Shown: positions 1-6,622 of the stretch, piece by piece
How positions within the stretch are numbered: the stretch's first letter is position 1
Layout of the letters: the number at the start of each line of letters is the position of its first letter
Assembly (NCBI GenBank): GCA_902772675.1
Contig: CACYBN010000100.1
Location: 1-13,022 of the forward strand
Source: an uncultured Erysipelotrichaceae bacterium
Lineage (GTDB): Bacteria; Bacillota_I; Bacilli_A; RF39; UBA660
DNA: 13,022 bases
Direction: 5' to 3'
The notes under the pieces: model-generated
Databases searched by the model: none
Seen by the model: the letters and a program-made list of their open reading frames with translations, nothing else
Told to the model about the DNA's origin: nothing
Program-made: the position numbers and the translations under genes

Positions 1-135
1 GAAGAGAAAAAGGAAAAAGAAGAAAAAGATAATGATTTACTTTATTATGTAATAGGTGGAGCTGCTACTGGTGCTGTAATCGGTGGATTAGGAGTTACTC
101 TATCTAAAAAGAAAAAGAATCAAGCTCAAATGTAA
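1..135 (+). CDS. C-terminal tail of a membrane or surface protein (partial)
   Basis: Only the last 44 codons lie in the window; the gene starts upstream. The visible tail begins with a highly charged Glu/Lys/Asp stretch (residues 1-12). It is followed by a glycine- and alanine-rich hydrophobic segment (roughly residues 13-35, with GG and GxxxG-like spacing) and ends in a lysine cluster, KKKKN. This order of charged spacer, single membrane helix and positive cytoplasmic end is what C-terminally anchored surface proteins show. No LPxTG-type sortase motif is visible in the part present. The stop codon TAA at 133-135 overlaps the start of a terminator hairpin, so this is the last gene of its transcript. 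The function cannot be inferred from so short a piece. Confidence 0.7.
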   Translation, partial: EEKKEKEEKDNDLLYYVIGGAATGAVIGGLGVTLSKKKKNQAQM

Positions 136-164
136 AAAAGGTAAGTAATTACCTTTTTTATTTT
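134..164 (+). terminator. Rho-independent terminator after the partial gene
   Basis: An 11-bp perfect stem pairs 134-144 (AAAAAAGGTAA) with 149-159 (TTACCTTTTTT) around the 4-base loop GTAA. The T-rich descending arm runs into TTTT at 161-164. The hairpin starts inside the stop codon of the upstream gene and separates it from the ABC transporter operon. The A-run/T-run pairing means it might also work on the opposite strand, but no gene is seen there. Confidence 0.75.
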
Positions 165-237
165 GGTCAACTAAACTCTACTTAGGTAAACCAAAATAAA
201 CTGAGTTATTACTTTGCTTTGTGTTAACCTTTGTTAA
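157..237 (+). promoter_or_regulatory. Structured leader of the ABC transporter operon
   Basis: A perfect 11-bp inverted repeat pairs 157-167 (TTTATTTTGGT) with 190-200 (ACCAAAATAAA). Inside its 22-base loop lies a smaller pair, CTAA (171-174) with TTAG (182-185). Just downstream, TTAAC (224-228) and GTTAA (233-237) flank CTTT. This palindrome touches the ribosome binding site AAAGGAGGTG at 236-245. The sequence CTTTG..TTAA also occurs twice in tandem (217-227 and 229-237). The first arm overlaps the terminator of the preceding gene, so the two structures would be mutually exclusive in RNA. I could not assign a convincing -35/-10 pair here. It could be an operator for the XRE regulator of the same operon, an RNA switch, or chance in AT-rich DNA. 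Confidence 0.4.
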
Positions 238-250
238 AGGAGGTGTTATA

Positions 251-337
251 ATTAGGATAGTAAAAATAATGAGTATAGTTACTATATGTACTTTTGTATT
301 ATCATATTATGGAGTTAATGAAACTGTTTACGCATAA
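251..337 (+). CDS. Micro-ORF encoding a signal-peptide-like peptide
   Basis: A strong ribosome binding site, AAAGGAGGTG (236-245), sits five bases before an ATT codon at 251 that opens a 28-codon frame. The first ATG in this frame is at 269 and would give 22 residues. The peptide starts with a basic region (R2, K5), continues with a hydrophobic core of about 16 residues, and ends in NETVYA directly before the stop, like a signal-peptidase site with nothing after it. ATT is a rare start codon, so either an unusual start is used, the ATG at 269 is used with a long 23-base spacer, or this is a decayed secreted-peptide gene. It precedes the ABC permease genes with 41 bases between stop and start. 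It may be a peptide signal released from the leader, or a relic of a bacteriocin precursor; both are inference. Confidence 0.4.
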   Translation: MRIVKIMSIVTICTFVLSYYGVNETVYA

Positions 338-378
338 AGTCTTTTTATGGTCACTTATACAGGATAGGAGAGGTGAAA

Positions 379-1272
379 ATGATAAATATAAAAAGAAATA
401 TTATTCCAATTTTAGTTGTATTTTTATCATTTGTTTGTATATTTGTATCTTCTTTTCAAGCAAAGAACTATTATGATACAAGTTGTAAACACATTAAAGA
501 AACATATGGAGATAAAATAAGCGTGGAGGAATTAAATTCATATTGTATTACATCAAGAGATGGTAATACTCTTTTTAAAGAAATTACAAGTAAAGAAATT
601 GATAATAATATAATGAATTACTCTGAAGTTTTCTTACCTGTTATTATATGTTTGATATGTATATATCCTGTTTATTCAATGTATAAAAGTGGATTTATAA
701 AAAATATACTTGTAAGAAAAAAATATAAAGATTTTATTAAAAGTATTGAGATTAAAACAATTTTATGTAATTTATTATTCCCTTTATTATTAGTATTATT
801 ATTAGTACTTTCATATTTATTTACTGGAAGCTTTGACTTTGAAAAAACTAGAATTTTAATTGGAGATACATCAGCAGTAGAAGCTTTAATGCCTTTTGCT
901 AATAATTTCTTTTTATATTATTTATTAATATTTTTAAAAGTATACTTTTTTTGCATTTTATTTAGTAATATTGGATTATTTTTTATTAAAAAATTAAATA
1001 ATTTTATATTAATAATGATTTCAACTTTTATTAGTTATTTAGTATTATGTTTTATTTCTGAAATATTTATTTCTGGTATTATAGTTAATGTTATTTTAAA
1101 ATTAGAATTGGGATATGCATTTAATATTATGGATCTTTTAAATAATAGTAATTTTAAAGAATTAATTATTTCTACTATATTTATTTTCATATTAATGAAT
1201 ATATCAATATTTATTAATTACTTAAGTTATAGGAGTAAAGAAAATGTTATCATTTCAAGAGAAAAAATATGA
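379..1272 (+). CDS. ABC transporter permease, six-helix subunit
   Basis: The protein has 297 residues from the ATG at 379. That start lies eight bases after AGGAG (366-370), whereas a GTG at 373 would be too close. About six hydrophobic segments are visible: near residues 8-28, 80-105, 130-152, 180-205, 215-240 and 260-285. A soluble, probably extracellular loop of about 50 residues after the first helix carries two cysteines, and a second loop follows helix three. The stretch around RKKYKDFIKSIEIK after helix two is a basic cytoplasmic turn and resembles one in the next gene (KKYDKYLLKEEIK). The gene overlaps the next by 29 bases and stops with TGA. Topology and the ATPase two genes downstream support an ABC-2-like exporter permease. 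The substrate is unknown; a peptide is likely by analogy with bacteriocin immunity transporters. Confidence 0.7.
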   Translation: MINIKRNIIPILVVFLSFVCIFVSSFQAKNYYDTSCKHIKETYGDKISVEELNSYCITSRDGNTLFKEITSKEIDNNIMNYSEVFLPVIICLICIYPVYSMYKSGFIKNILVRKKYKDFIKSIEIKTILCNLLFPLLLVLLLVLSYLFTGSFDFEKTRILIGDTSAVEALMPFANNFFLYYLLIFLKVYFFCILFSNIGLFFIKKLNNFILIMISTFISYLVLCFISEIFISGIIVNVILKLELGYAFNIMDLLNNSNFKELIISTIFIFILMNISIFINYLSYRSKENVIISREKI

Positions 1273-2641
1273 TATTTTAAATCTAGGAATATATTCTGTT
1301 GTATATTTATGTTTATTTATATCATTCTTATATGATATATTTCATGTTATTCCTGGAGAAGACTATTTTTTAAATATTATATCTAGAATGACAGATCCAA
1401 TTTCTTTTTCATTTGTTTTTATCGCATTAATACTTAGTATTTATTTTGTTTTTATAAAGAAAAAATCATCATTTATGGTTGGTATTAGATATGGGACTAA
1501 GAAAAAATATGATAAATATCTTTTAAAAGAAGAAATAAAATATGTAAATATACTATTTCTAATTAATCTACTTAAATATTTTATATTAGTTAATATATTT
1601 GGCGGTTTTAATATTACTGGTATTTATTATTATGGAATGGATATAAAGATATATTTCTTATGGATAATAATTAGGCAATATTTATTATTTTTATCAATAA
1701 CATATTTGTTTACATGTATAAGTAATTATATAAATAAATATATTCCTTTATTTTTATCATTAATAATTGTAGCATTAATGCTTTTTAGTCCATATTATTT
1801 AAATGATAGTTTTAATATGATAAATTTAACTAATTTTACCTATCTTGTTAAGATAGTTCTTTTTAATAGCTTTAAATATGAAGTTATTTATAATTTAACT
1901 TATTTTGGTATTCTTTTTTTATTAGGTTTTATTACCTATAATATATATTATTGTAAAAAAGATAAAAATATTAATATTCCATTTCTTTTACAATCTGATT
2001 TCTATACTTTTAAAACAAAAATGAAAAAGATTAATATTGTATACTTTTTGGTATTTTTATTTTTTATTATCTCTTTTAAAATATTAGAATATCAATCTGG
2101 TTATAATAATTTTTTTATTGTCTTAGGAATTGATTATTCTAATGGATTATTACAAAGTATTAATTATTTATTAAATATCTTTTACTTTTGTTATATTGCT
2201 ATTTACTTGTTTATTTATAGTTTTTCTGACGGTCAAGAGTTTGTTATGTTAAGAATAAATAAGATTAAATGGTTATTAAAAAAATTATTAAATATTATAA
2301 TAATTATTCTTATAGTAAGATTATTTTATTATTTATTTACTTTTATATTCTTTATGGATATTAGTATAATCAGTGAATTATTTAAATATATAATTTATGA
2401 CATTATTTATATGATATGTATATCTTTGGGTGCTATTATATTTATTATATTAAATAAAATATTTAGAGTAGTTGTTGTATTATTGTTGATTATTTTTCGA
2501 AAGTATTTGATATTTAGCATTGTTAAAAGTGCATCTATGGTGTGTTTATTTTTATTAGTTTTAATTCTATTTATAGAGTTCGTTTTTCTACTTATTTATT
2601 TTTATATAAATAGTAATAATATATATGAAAGGATGGTATAA
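1244..2641 (+). CDS. ABC transporter permease with two six-helix halves
   Basis: The protein has 465 residues. The ATG at 1244 lies eight bases after AGGAG (1231-1235), inside the end of the preceding permease gene, so translation is probably coupled. About twelve hydrophobic segments can be counted: six up to residue 235 and six from residue 264 to 455. A basic turn follows the second helix of each half: around residues 77-98 (VGIRYGTKKKYDKYLLKEE) and around 333-349 (FVMLRINKIKWLLKKLL). The two halves therefore look like duplicated permease units fused into one chain. The R-Y-G-x-K-K-aromatic pattern is reminiscent of permeases linked to peptide antibiotics. The stop codon is two bases before the ATPase start. 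The permease call is confident from topology and context; the duplication rests on my alignment by eye. Confidence 0.7.
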   Translation: MLSFQEKKYDILNLGIYSVVYLCLFISFLYDIFHVIPGEDYFLNIISRMTDPISFSFVFIALILSIYFVFIKKKSSFMVGIRYGTKKKYDKYLLKEEIKYVNILFLINLLKYFILVNIFGGFNITGIYYYGMDIKIYFLWIIIRQYLLFLSITYLFTCISNYINKYIPLFLSLIIVALMLFSPYYLNDSFNMINLTNFTYLVKIVLFNSFKYEVIYNLTYFGILFLLGFITYNIYYCKKDKNINIPFLLQSDFYTFKTKMKKINIVYFLVFLFFIISFKILEYQSGYNNFFIVLGIDYSNGLLQSINYLLNIFYFCYIAIYLFIYSFSDGQEFVMLRINKIKWLLKKLLNIIIIILIVRLFYYLFTFIFFMDISIISELFKYIIYDIIYMICISLGAIIFIILNKIFRVVVVLLLIIFRKYLIFSIVKSASMVCLFLLVLILFIEFVFLLIYFYINSNNIYERMV

Positions 2642-2643
2642 AT

Positions 2644-3273
2644 ATGAAACTAGAAATTAAAAATGTTGAGAAGAAATTTAATAGTAATTATGTGTTAAAT
2701 AATATAAACTTGACTATGGAAAATGGAAAAATATATGGATTTGTTGGTAGAAATGGATCAGGAAAGACAGTATTATTAAAATTGATTTGTGGATTTTATA
2801 AGCCTACGGATGGTGAAATATTGTTGGATGGTTATAACTATATAAAAAATAATGAGTATCCAAAAAATACTGGTGCTTTAATTGAAAATCCATCTTTTTT
2901 ACCATATTTAAGTGGTTATGATAATTTAAAATTACTTGCTGATATTAATAATCAAATAAAAAAAGAAGATATTGATAATATTTTAAAATTAGTTAATTTA
3001 TATGATGATAGAAATAAAATAGTATTTAAATATTCTTTGGGTATGAAACAAAAATTAGGAATAGCTCAAGCTATAATGGAAAATCAAGATTTAATTATTT
3101 TAGATGAACCTTTTAATGGAGTAGAAAAAGAATCAGCATCAAAAATTAGAGATTATTTAAAAACAATAAAAGAAAATAAAATTATTATTATTTCTACCCA
3201 TGTTTCCGAAGATTTAGATAATTTTGTTGATGTTGTATATAAAATTGAAGATGGAAGAATAGTTAATGAATAA
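2644..3273 (+). CDS. ABC transporter ATP-binding protein, BcrA-type
   Basis: This 209-residue cytoplasmic ATPase powers the permeases encoded just upstream. Walker A is GRNGSGKT (35-42). The signature region reads YSLGMKQKLGIA (130-141) instead of LSGGQ, Walker B is LIILDEP (150-156), and the H-loop is STH (184-186). The expected Q-loop position reads ALIENPSF (around 79-85), with Glu where Gln is usual. The combination of ALIE, SLGMKQ and a length near 210 residues is typical of ATPases that serve bacitracin, lantibiotic and epipeptide resistance or export (BcrA- or YydI-like). The gene starts two bases after the permease stop behind AAAGGATGG, and its end overlaps the regulator start by eight bases. 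Assignment as an ABC ATPase is certain; the peptide substrate class is inferred from family resemblance. Confidence 0.93.
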   Translation: MKLEIKNVEKKFNSNYVLNNINLTMENGKIYGFVGRNGSGKTVLLKLICGFYKPTDGEILLDGYNYIKNNEYPKNTGALIENPSFLPYLSGYDNLKLLADINNQIKKEDIDNILKLVNLYDDRNKIVFKYSLGMKQKLGIAQAIMENQDLIILDEPFNGVEKESASKIRDYLKTIKENKIIIISTHVSEDLDNFVDVVYKIEDGRIVNE

Positions 3274-3970
3274 TATTGGTGATTTTTTAGTAAAGCTTCG
3301 CAAAGAAAAAGGAATAAGCCAAAAAGAATTAGCAGATTATTTAAATGTAAGTGATAAAGCAGTAAGTAAGTGGGAAAGAGATATATGTTTACCAGATAAT
3401 AATAATTTGAAGTTAATCGCAGATTATTATGATATCTCTGTTGAAGAGTTATTATCAGCTGAAAAAATTAAAGTTAATAATGAAAAATATAAACATCTAT
3501 GTTTTTTATTTGGATTTTTTATACTAGTACTTTTAATTATTGTATTAACTTTTGTTTATATTAATAAAAATAATAGTAATATTAGAGTTTACGAAGTATA
3601 TTCTGAGCAATTAAGCTTAGATGGTAATTTTATTACCTCTGATAGACATGAGATAATGAATATCAGTGGAATTTCTATACACAATTGTGAGTTGTGTAAT
3701 GGATATGCTTTTTATTATGAAATATATATTAATAATCAAAAGATATATACGCATGGTAATGATTTAGAGTCTTTTGAAAAGGAAGAATATCCAGATTTAA
3801 AAAATATAAATGATTATTTTGTTGAAGAAGGATCTTTACCGGGTTATAATCGAGATCTATTAGGATTGCCTAAAAAAATAGATAATGTTGAGTTAAAAAT
3901 TAAATATATAGATGAAAAATATATAGAAAGAGAAATGTATTTTGTTTTAAATATTAGGGAAATAAGATAA
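3266..3970 (+). CDS. Membrane-tethered XRE-family regulator with extracellular domain
   Basis: The protein has 234 residues. Residues 6-62 form a Cro/C1-type helix-turn-helix with the hallmark ISQKELADYLNVSDKAVSKWE. A single hydrophobic segment (about 78-99) follows, then a 135-residue C-terminal part that should lie outside the cell. That outer part has a CELC motif (C141, C144) in a beta-strand-like region and many aromatic and acidic residues. The gene overlaps the ATPase gene by eight bases (ATGAATAA) and is preceded by GGAAG, so it belongs to the ABC operon. The architecture suggests a one-component sensor: the outer domain detects a substrate and the inner domain binds DNA, perhaps the leader at 157-237. 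Family membership of the N-terminus is clear; the signal and target are not known from the sequence. Confidence 0.85.
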   Translation: MNNIGDFLVKLRKEKGISQKELADYLNVSDKAVSKWERDICLPDNNNLKLIADYYDISVEELLSAEKIKVNNEKYKHLCFLFGFFILVLLIIVLTFVYINKNNSNIRVYEVYSEQLSLDGNFITSDRHEIMNISGISIHNCELCNGYAFYYEIYINNQKIYTHGNDLESFEKEEYPDLKNINDYFVEEGSLPGYNRDLLGLPKKIDNVELKIKYIDEKYIEREMYFVLNIREIR

Positions 3971-3978
3971 AAGAGTGT

Positions 3979-4005
3979 AACACTTCGTTAATTGAAGTGT
4001 TTTTT
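3979..4005 (+). terminator. Rho-independent terminator of the ABC operon
   Basis: The stem AACACTTC (3979-3986) pairs perfectly with GAAGTGTT (3994-4001) around a 7-base loop and is followed by a T-run to 4005. It starts eight bases after the stop of the XRE regulator and closes the permease-ATPase-regulator operon. Confidence 0.85.
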
Positions 4006-4026
4006 ATTTCCTTTAGTATTAGAATT

Positions 4027-4035
4027 TGTTATAAT
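4027..4035 (+). promoter_or_regulatory. Extended -10 promoter of the folate/glyA operon
   Basis: TGTTATAAT is a perfect extended -10 element (TG at 4027-4028, TATAAT at 4030-4035). A second TATAAT overlaps downstream at 4036-4041. The -35 position at 17-bp spacing reads TTTCCT, which is poor and lies in the T-rich tail of the preceding terminator. The predicted transcript starts near 4042, giving a leader of about 19 bases with TTGGAGG at 4047-4053. Confidence 0.6.
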
Positions 4036-4060
4036 TATAATGACGCTTGGAGGTTTTAAT

Positions 4061-4585
4061 ATGAGATATTTAAGTATTTATGATGAAAAAAACTTTGTTA
4101 ATACTGGAGTTGAACAAGGTGCTAAAGAATTAAGAGATTTATATGAATCTTTTGATGCTCCTAATAGAAGTGATATAGGTTATTTTGATGGATCATTAAC
4201 TGATTATGGAGTTAATGAATTTGGAATAGCTGAATTTACATCAGAAGTACCAGCTTATGGAGGTGTTAAATTTTCTACTAAAACAACTGCTGCTGTTCTA
4301 GGAGATTCTATTTTAATGAAACAATCTCAAGTAGGAAAAGGCACTGAAGACTATCAAATTTACTCATGGGATAAAGATGCTTCTAACTATACATGTATTT
4401 TCTTTAAGAGCGAAGAAGCAATGGATTTAGTTTATCAAGAATTATCAGTTAGTCCAGTAAGTAGAATTACAAGGGCTAATGCTATGGATATGTTGAGTAG
4501 TTTTTCTCCAGACATTTTAAATGAAGTAAAAGGTGTTAATGATATAGAAATAGAATGGGTAAAAAAACAAGGAACTTCTAAATAG
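4061..4585 (+). CDS. Conserved-looking hypothetical protein, first gene of the glyA operon
   Basis: The protein has 174 residues. The ATG at 4061 has TTGGAGG seven bases upstream and a promoter at 4027-4035. The same frame stays open upstream to 3992, but that would place a TTG start inside the terminator and before the promoter, so it was rejected. There is no signal peptide or membrane helix. The middle of the protein is rich in Gly, Thr and Ser (around residues 55-95, for example VPAYGGVKFSTKTTAAV), followed by an aromatic segment (QIYSWDKDASNYTCIFF) and an acidic helical C-terminus. I do not recognise the family. It lies one base before fthC, and its position at the head of a one-carbon operon might hint at a metabolic or housekeeping role, but nothing in the sequence proves this. 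Confidence 0.75.
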   Translation: MRYLSIYDEKNFVNTGVEQGAKELRDLYESFDAPNRSDIGYFDGSLTDYGVNEFGIAEFTSEVPAYGGVKFSTKTTAAVLGDSILMKQSQVGKGTEDYQIYSWDKDASNYTCIFFKSEEAMDLVYQELSVSPVSRITRANAMDMLSSFSPDILNEVKGVNDIEIEWVKKQGTSK

Positions 4586-4586
4586 T

Positions 4587-5153
4587 ATGTTCTTTAAAAA
4601 AGAAGATAATATAGAAAAGAAACAAATTAGAAAACTATATAATAGAATTAGAACAGAAGAAAAAGATAGAGATATTAAAGAGAAAGAAATATCTAAAAGA
4701 ATAATTGATTTAGATATTTTTAAAGAAGCTAAAGTAGTTGCTTTATATTTTGGAAAAGGATCTGAATTAAACACTGATATTCTTATTAAAGAATGTTTTA
4801 AACAAGGAAAAGTAGTTTGTTTTCCAAAAGTAATAGATGATTATAATATGGAATTTTATAAAGTTAGTTCTATATATGATTTAGCTTTAGGTAAATTTAA
4901 TATTATGGAACCTACTACTAAAGATATTATTAATTCTAAAGATATAGATTTAATGATAATACCCGGTATAGCTTTTGATAATAAGTTAAATAGATTGGGC
5001 TATGGAAAAGGATATTATGATCATTATATGAAGAAAAATACTTATATTAAAATTGGTATTTGTTTTGAATCACAAATAGCGTTTTATATACCAGTAGATA
5101 AACATGATATAAAAATGGATATGGTAATAACAGAAAAAAATATATATAAATAG
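4587..5153 (+). CDS. fthC: 5-formyltetrahydrofolate cyclo-ligase
   Basis: The protein has 188 residues, the usual length for this family. It converts 5-formyl-THF and ATP to 5,10-methenyl-THF in the cytoplasm, the only route to recycle this folate. The diagnostic C-terminal block is present: IIPGIAFD (124-131) followed by RLGYGKGYYD (136-145), the glycine-rich ATP-binding loop. The late HD..MDMVITE segment (173-183) also fits, as does an early GSELNTD (58-64). The start at 4587 is one base after the previous stop, with AAGGAA 12 bases upstream, so translation may be coupled. It stands directly before glyA, whose enzyme forms 5-formyl-THF as a side product, which makes metabolic sense of the pairing. 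The N-terminal region is very rich in Lys and Glu, as expected in AT-rich genomes. Confidence 0.92.
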   Translation: MFFKKEDNIEKKQIRKLYNRIRTEEKDRDIKEKEISKRIIDLDIFKEAKVVALYFGKGSELNTDILIKECFKQGKVVCFPKVIDDYNMEFYKVSSIYDLALGKFNIMEPTTKDIINSKDIDLMIIPGIAFDNKLNRLGYGKGYYDHYMKKNTYIKIGICFESQIAFYIPVDKHDIKMDMVITEKNIYK

Positions 5154-5161
5154 GAGAACTT

Positions 5162-6382
5162 ATGGATAAAATACTTGAAAGTGCATTAAGAAAAGAAAAA
5201 ACAAGACAAAAGAATAATATAGAGTTGATAGCTAGTGAGAATTATGTTTCAAAAGATATTTTAAAATTACAAGGAAGTATTCTTACTAATAAATATGCAG
5301 AAGGATATCCTCATAAAAGATATTATGGTGGTTGTGAGAATATAGATATTTTTGAAGAAAAAGCAATAGAATATGCATGTAAACTATTTGGTTGTAAATA
5401 TGCTAATGTACAACCACATTCTGGTAGTAGTGCTAATATGGCAGTATATAGAGCTTTACTTAAAAATGGAGATACTGTTATGGGTATGAATTTAAGTCAA
5501 GGTGGACATTTAACTCATGGACATCCAATGAGTTTTAGTGGACAAGATTATAAAATAGTTGAATATTCAGTTAATAAGGATACTGAATTAATAGATTATG
5601 ATGAAGTAGAAAAATTAGCTATAAAAAATAAACCTAAAATGATTATTGCAGGAGCAAGTGCATATTCTAGAATTATTGATTTTAAGAGATTTAAAGAAAT
5701 AGCTGATAAAGTAGGAGCATATTTAATGGTAGATATGGCTCATATAGCAGGACTTGTTGCAGCTGGATTACATCCATCACCAATTCCTTATGCTGATGTA
5801 GTAACTTCTACTACTCATAAAACTTTAAGAGGTCCTAGAGGAGGATTAATTCTTACTAATGATGAAGAAATTATTACTAAGATAAATAAAACTATTTTCC
5901 CAGGAATACAAGGTGGACCTTTGATGCATGTAATTGGTGCTAAAGCAGAATGTTTCTATGAAGCATTACAACCAGCTTTTAAAGATTATGCAAAAAGAGT
6001 TATTAAAAATGCTAAGACTTTATCTGATGAATTAAAGAAAAATGGATTTAGAATTGTATCTGATGGTACAGATAATCATCTAATGTTAGTAGATGTTAAA
6101 TCAATTGGTTTAACTGGTAAAAAAGCAGAAAAATTACTTGATACTATAAATATAACAGTAAATAAAAATACTATTCCTAATGATACTGAAAAACCATTTG
6201 TAACTAGTGGTATAAGATTAGGTACTGCTGCTATGACTACTAGAGGATTCACTGAAAAAGATTTTGTTTTAGTAGCAAGAATAATTAGTGAATGTTTAAA
6301 AAATCCTGATGATTTAGAATTACATGATAAATTGAGAAGTGAAGTATTAGAACTTACTAGTAAATATCCGGTAATAGGGTAA
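5162..6382 (+). CDS. glyA: Serine hydroxymethyltransferase
   Basis: This 406-residue, full-length PLP enzyme of the fold-type I family interconverts serine plus THF with glycine plus 5,10-methylene-THF. The PLP lysine is K220 in VTSTTHKTLRGPRGG (215-228). Other landmarks are ELIASENYVS (21-30), the tyrosine-rich LTNKYAEGYPHKRYYGG (41-57), HSGSSAN (86-92), the D191-containing VDMAHIAGL (190-198), and the substrate-binding arginine in SGIRLGTAAMTTRG (349-362). The start at 5162 follows AGGAGA (5152-5157), which overlaps the end of fthC. The TAA stop overlaps the next ATG (TAATG). Together with fthC it forms a one-carbon/folate unit. No motif is missing, so it should be active. Confidence 0.98.
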   Translation: MDKILESALRKEKTRQKNNIELIASENYVSKDILKLQGSILTNKYAEGYPHKRYYGGCENIDIFEEKAIEYACKLFGCKYANVQPHSGSSANMAVYRALLKNGDTVMGMNLSQGGHLTHGHPMSFSGQDYKIVEYSVNKDTELIDYDEVEKLAIKNKPKMIIAGASAYSRIIDFKRFKEIADKVGAYLMVDMAHIAGLVAAGLHPSPIPYADVVTSTTHKTLRGPRGGLILTNDEEIITKINKTIFPGIQGGPLMHVIGAKAECFYEALQPAFKDYAKRVIKNAKTLSDELKKNGFRIVSDGTDNHLMLVDVKSIGLTGKKAEKLLDTINITVNKNTIPNDTEKPFVTSGIRLGTAAMTTRGFTEKDFVLVARIISECLKNPDDLELHDKLRSEVLELTSKYPVIG

Positions 6383-6606
6383 TGAAACATTATATATATG
6401 TAGATCAATCTAATGGAATGGATTTTTATTTAGATACTAAAGATATTTTAATGTATCAAAGAGAATTTAATATTTTAAATAGTATAGATATATCTAAAGA
6501 AGATATAGATACTAATAAAAGAAAAAGAATAGAATTAGTTTCAGTAGGTGAAATAATTAATTTAGATGAAAATGTTTCTATGAAAAATCTAAATGTAGTT
6601 AAGTAA
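6382..6606 (+). CDS. Small hypothetical protein coupled to glyA
   Basis: This is a 74-residue soluble protein whose ATG shares a base with the glyA stop (TAATG), a classic sign of translational coupling. The region before the start has only a weak GG-containing sequence. The protein starts with a short aromatic strand (HYIYVDQSNGMDFYL), has a charged helix in the middle (DISKEDIDTNKRKR), and ends in a Val/Asn-rich segment. I do not recognise the family, and there is no metal site, membrane helix or signal peptide. Its position suggests co-expression with SHMT, but no function can be claimed. Codon use matches its neighbours. Confidence 0.7.
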   Translation: MKHYIYVDQSNGMDFYLDTKDILMYQREFNILNSIDISKEDIDTNKRKRIELVSVGEIINLDENVSMKNLNVVK

Positions 6607-6622
6607 CCTGAAAGGGGAATAC

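Noticed and set aside
294..476. A 60-codon open frame overlapping the micro-ORF end and the start of the first permease.
   Set aside because: It lies in another frame over a well-supported gene, has no ribosome binding site, and its Lys/Tyr/Phe content is what AT-rich DNA gives by chance.
1270..1272. UGA read as tryptophan, as in Mycoplasma and Spiroplasma, given the extreme AT content.
   Set aside because: TGA ends the first permease at a sensible place with the next gene already started, and tryptophan is encoded by TGG in all the clear genes.
236..3273. A lactococcin 972-type bacteriocin cluster (Sec-secreted peptide, large membrane protein, ABC ATPase).
   Set aside because: The micro-ORF has no mature peptide, and the membrane proteins (297 and 465 residues) do not match the single large protein of about 650-700 residues expected there. 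Only a general resemblance to peptide immunity transporters remains.
379..3970. Recent horizontal transfer of the ABC operon, suggested by its apparently even lower GC content.
   Set aside because: The bias can be explained by Phe/Ile/Leu/Tyr codons of membrane proteins. No transposase, attachment site or flanking repeat is seen.
3992..4060. A 23-residue N-terminal extension of the 174-aa protein from TTG at 3992.
   Set aside because: It would start in the terminator hairpin and before the extended -10 promoter, while ATG 4061 has TTGGAGG at ideal spacing.
4517..4774. Minus-strand open frames here and at 6076-6408 and 9043-9348.
   Set aside because: They are antisense to the 174-aa gene/fthC, glyA and the AMP-binding gene. 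They lack ribosome binding sites, and the plus-strand proteins carry clear motifs or better coding features.
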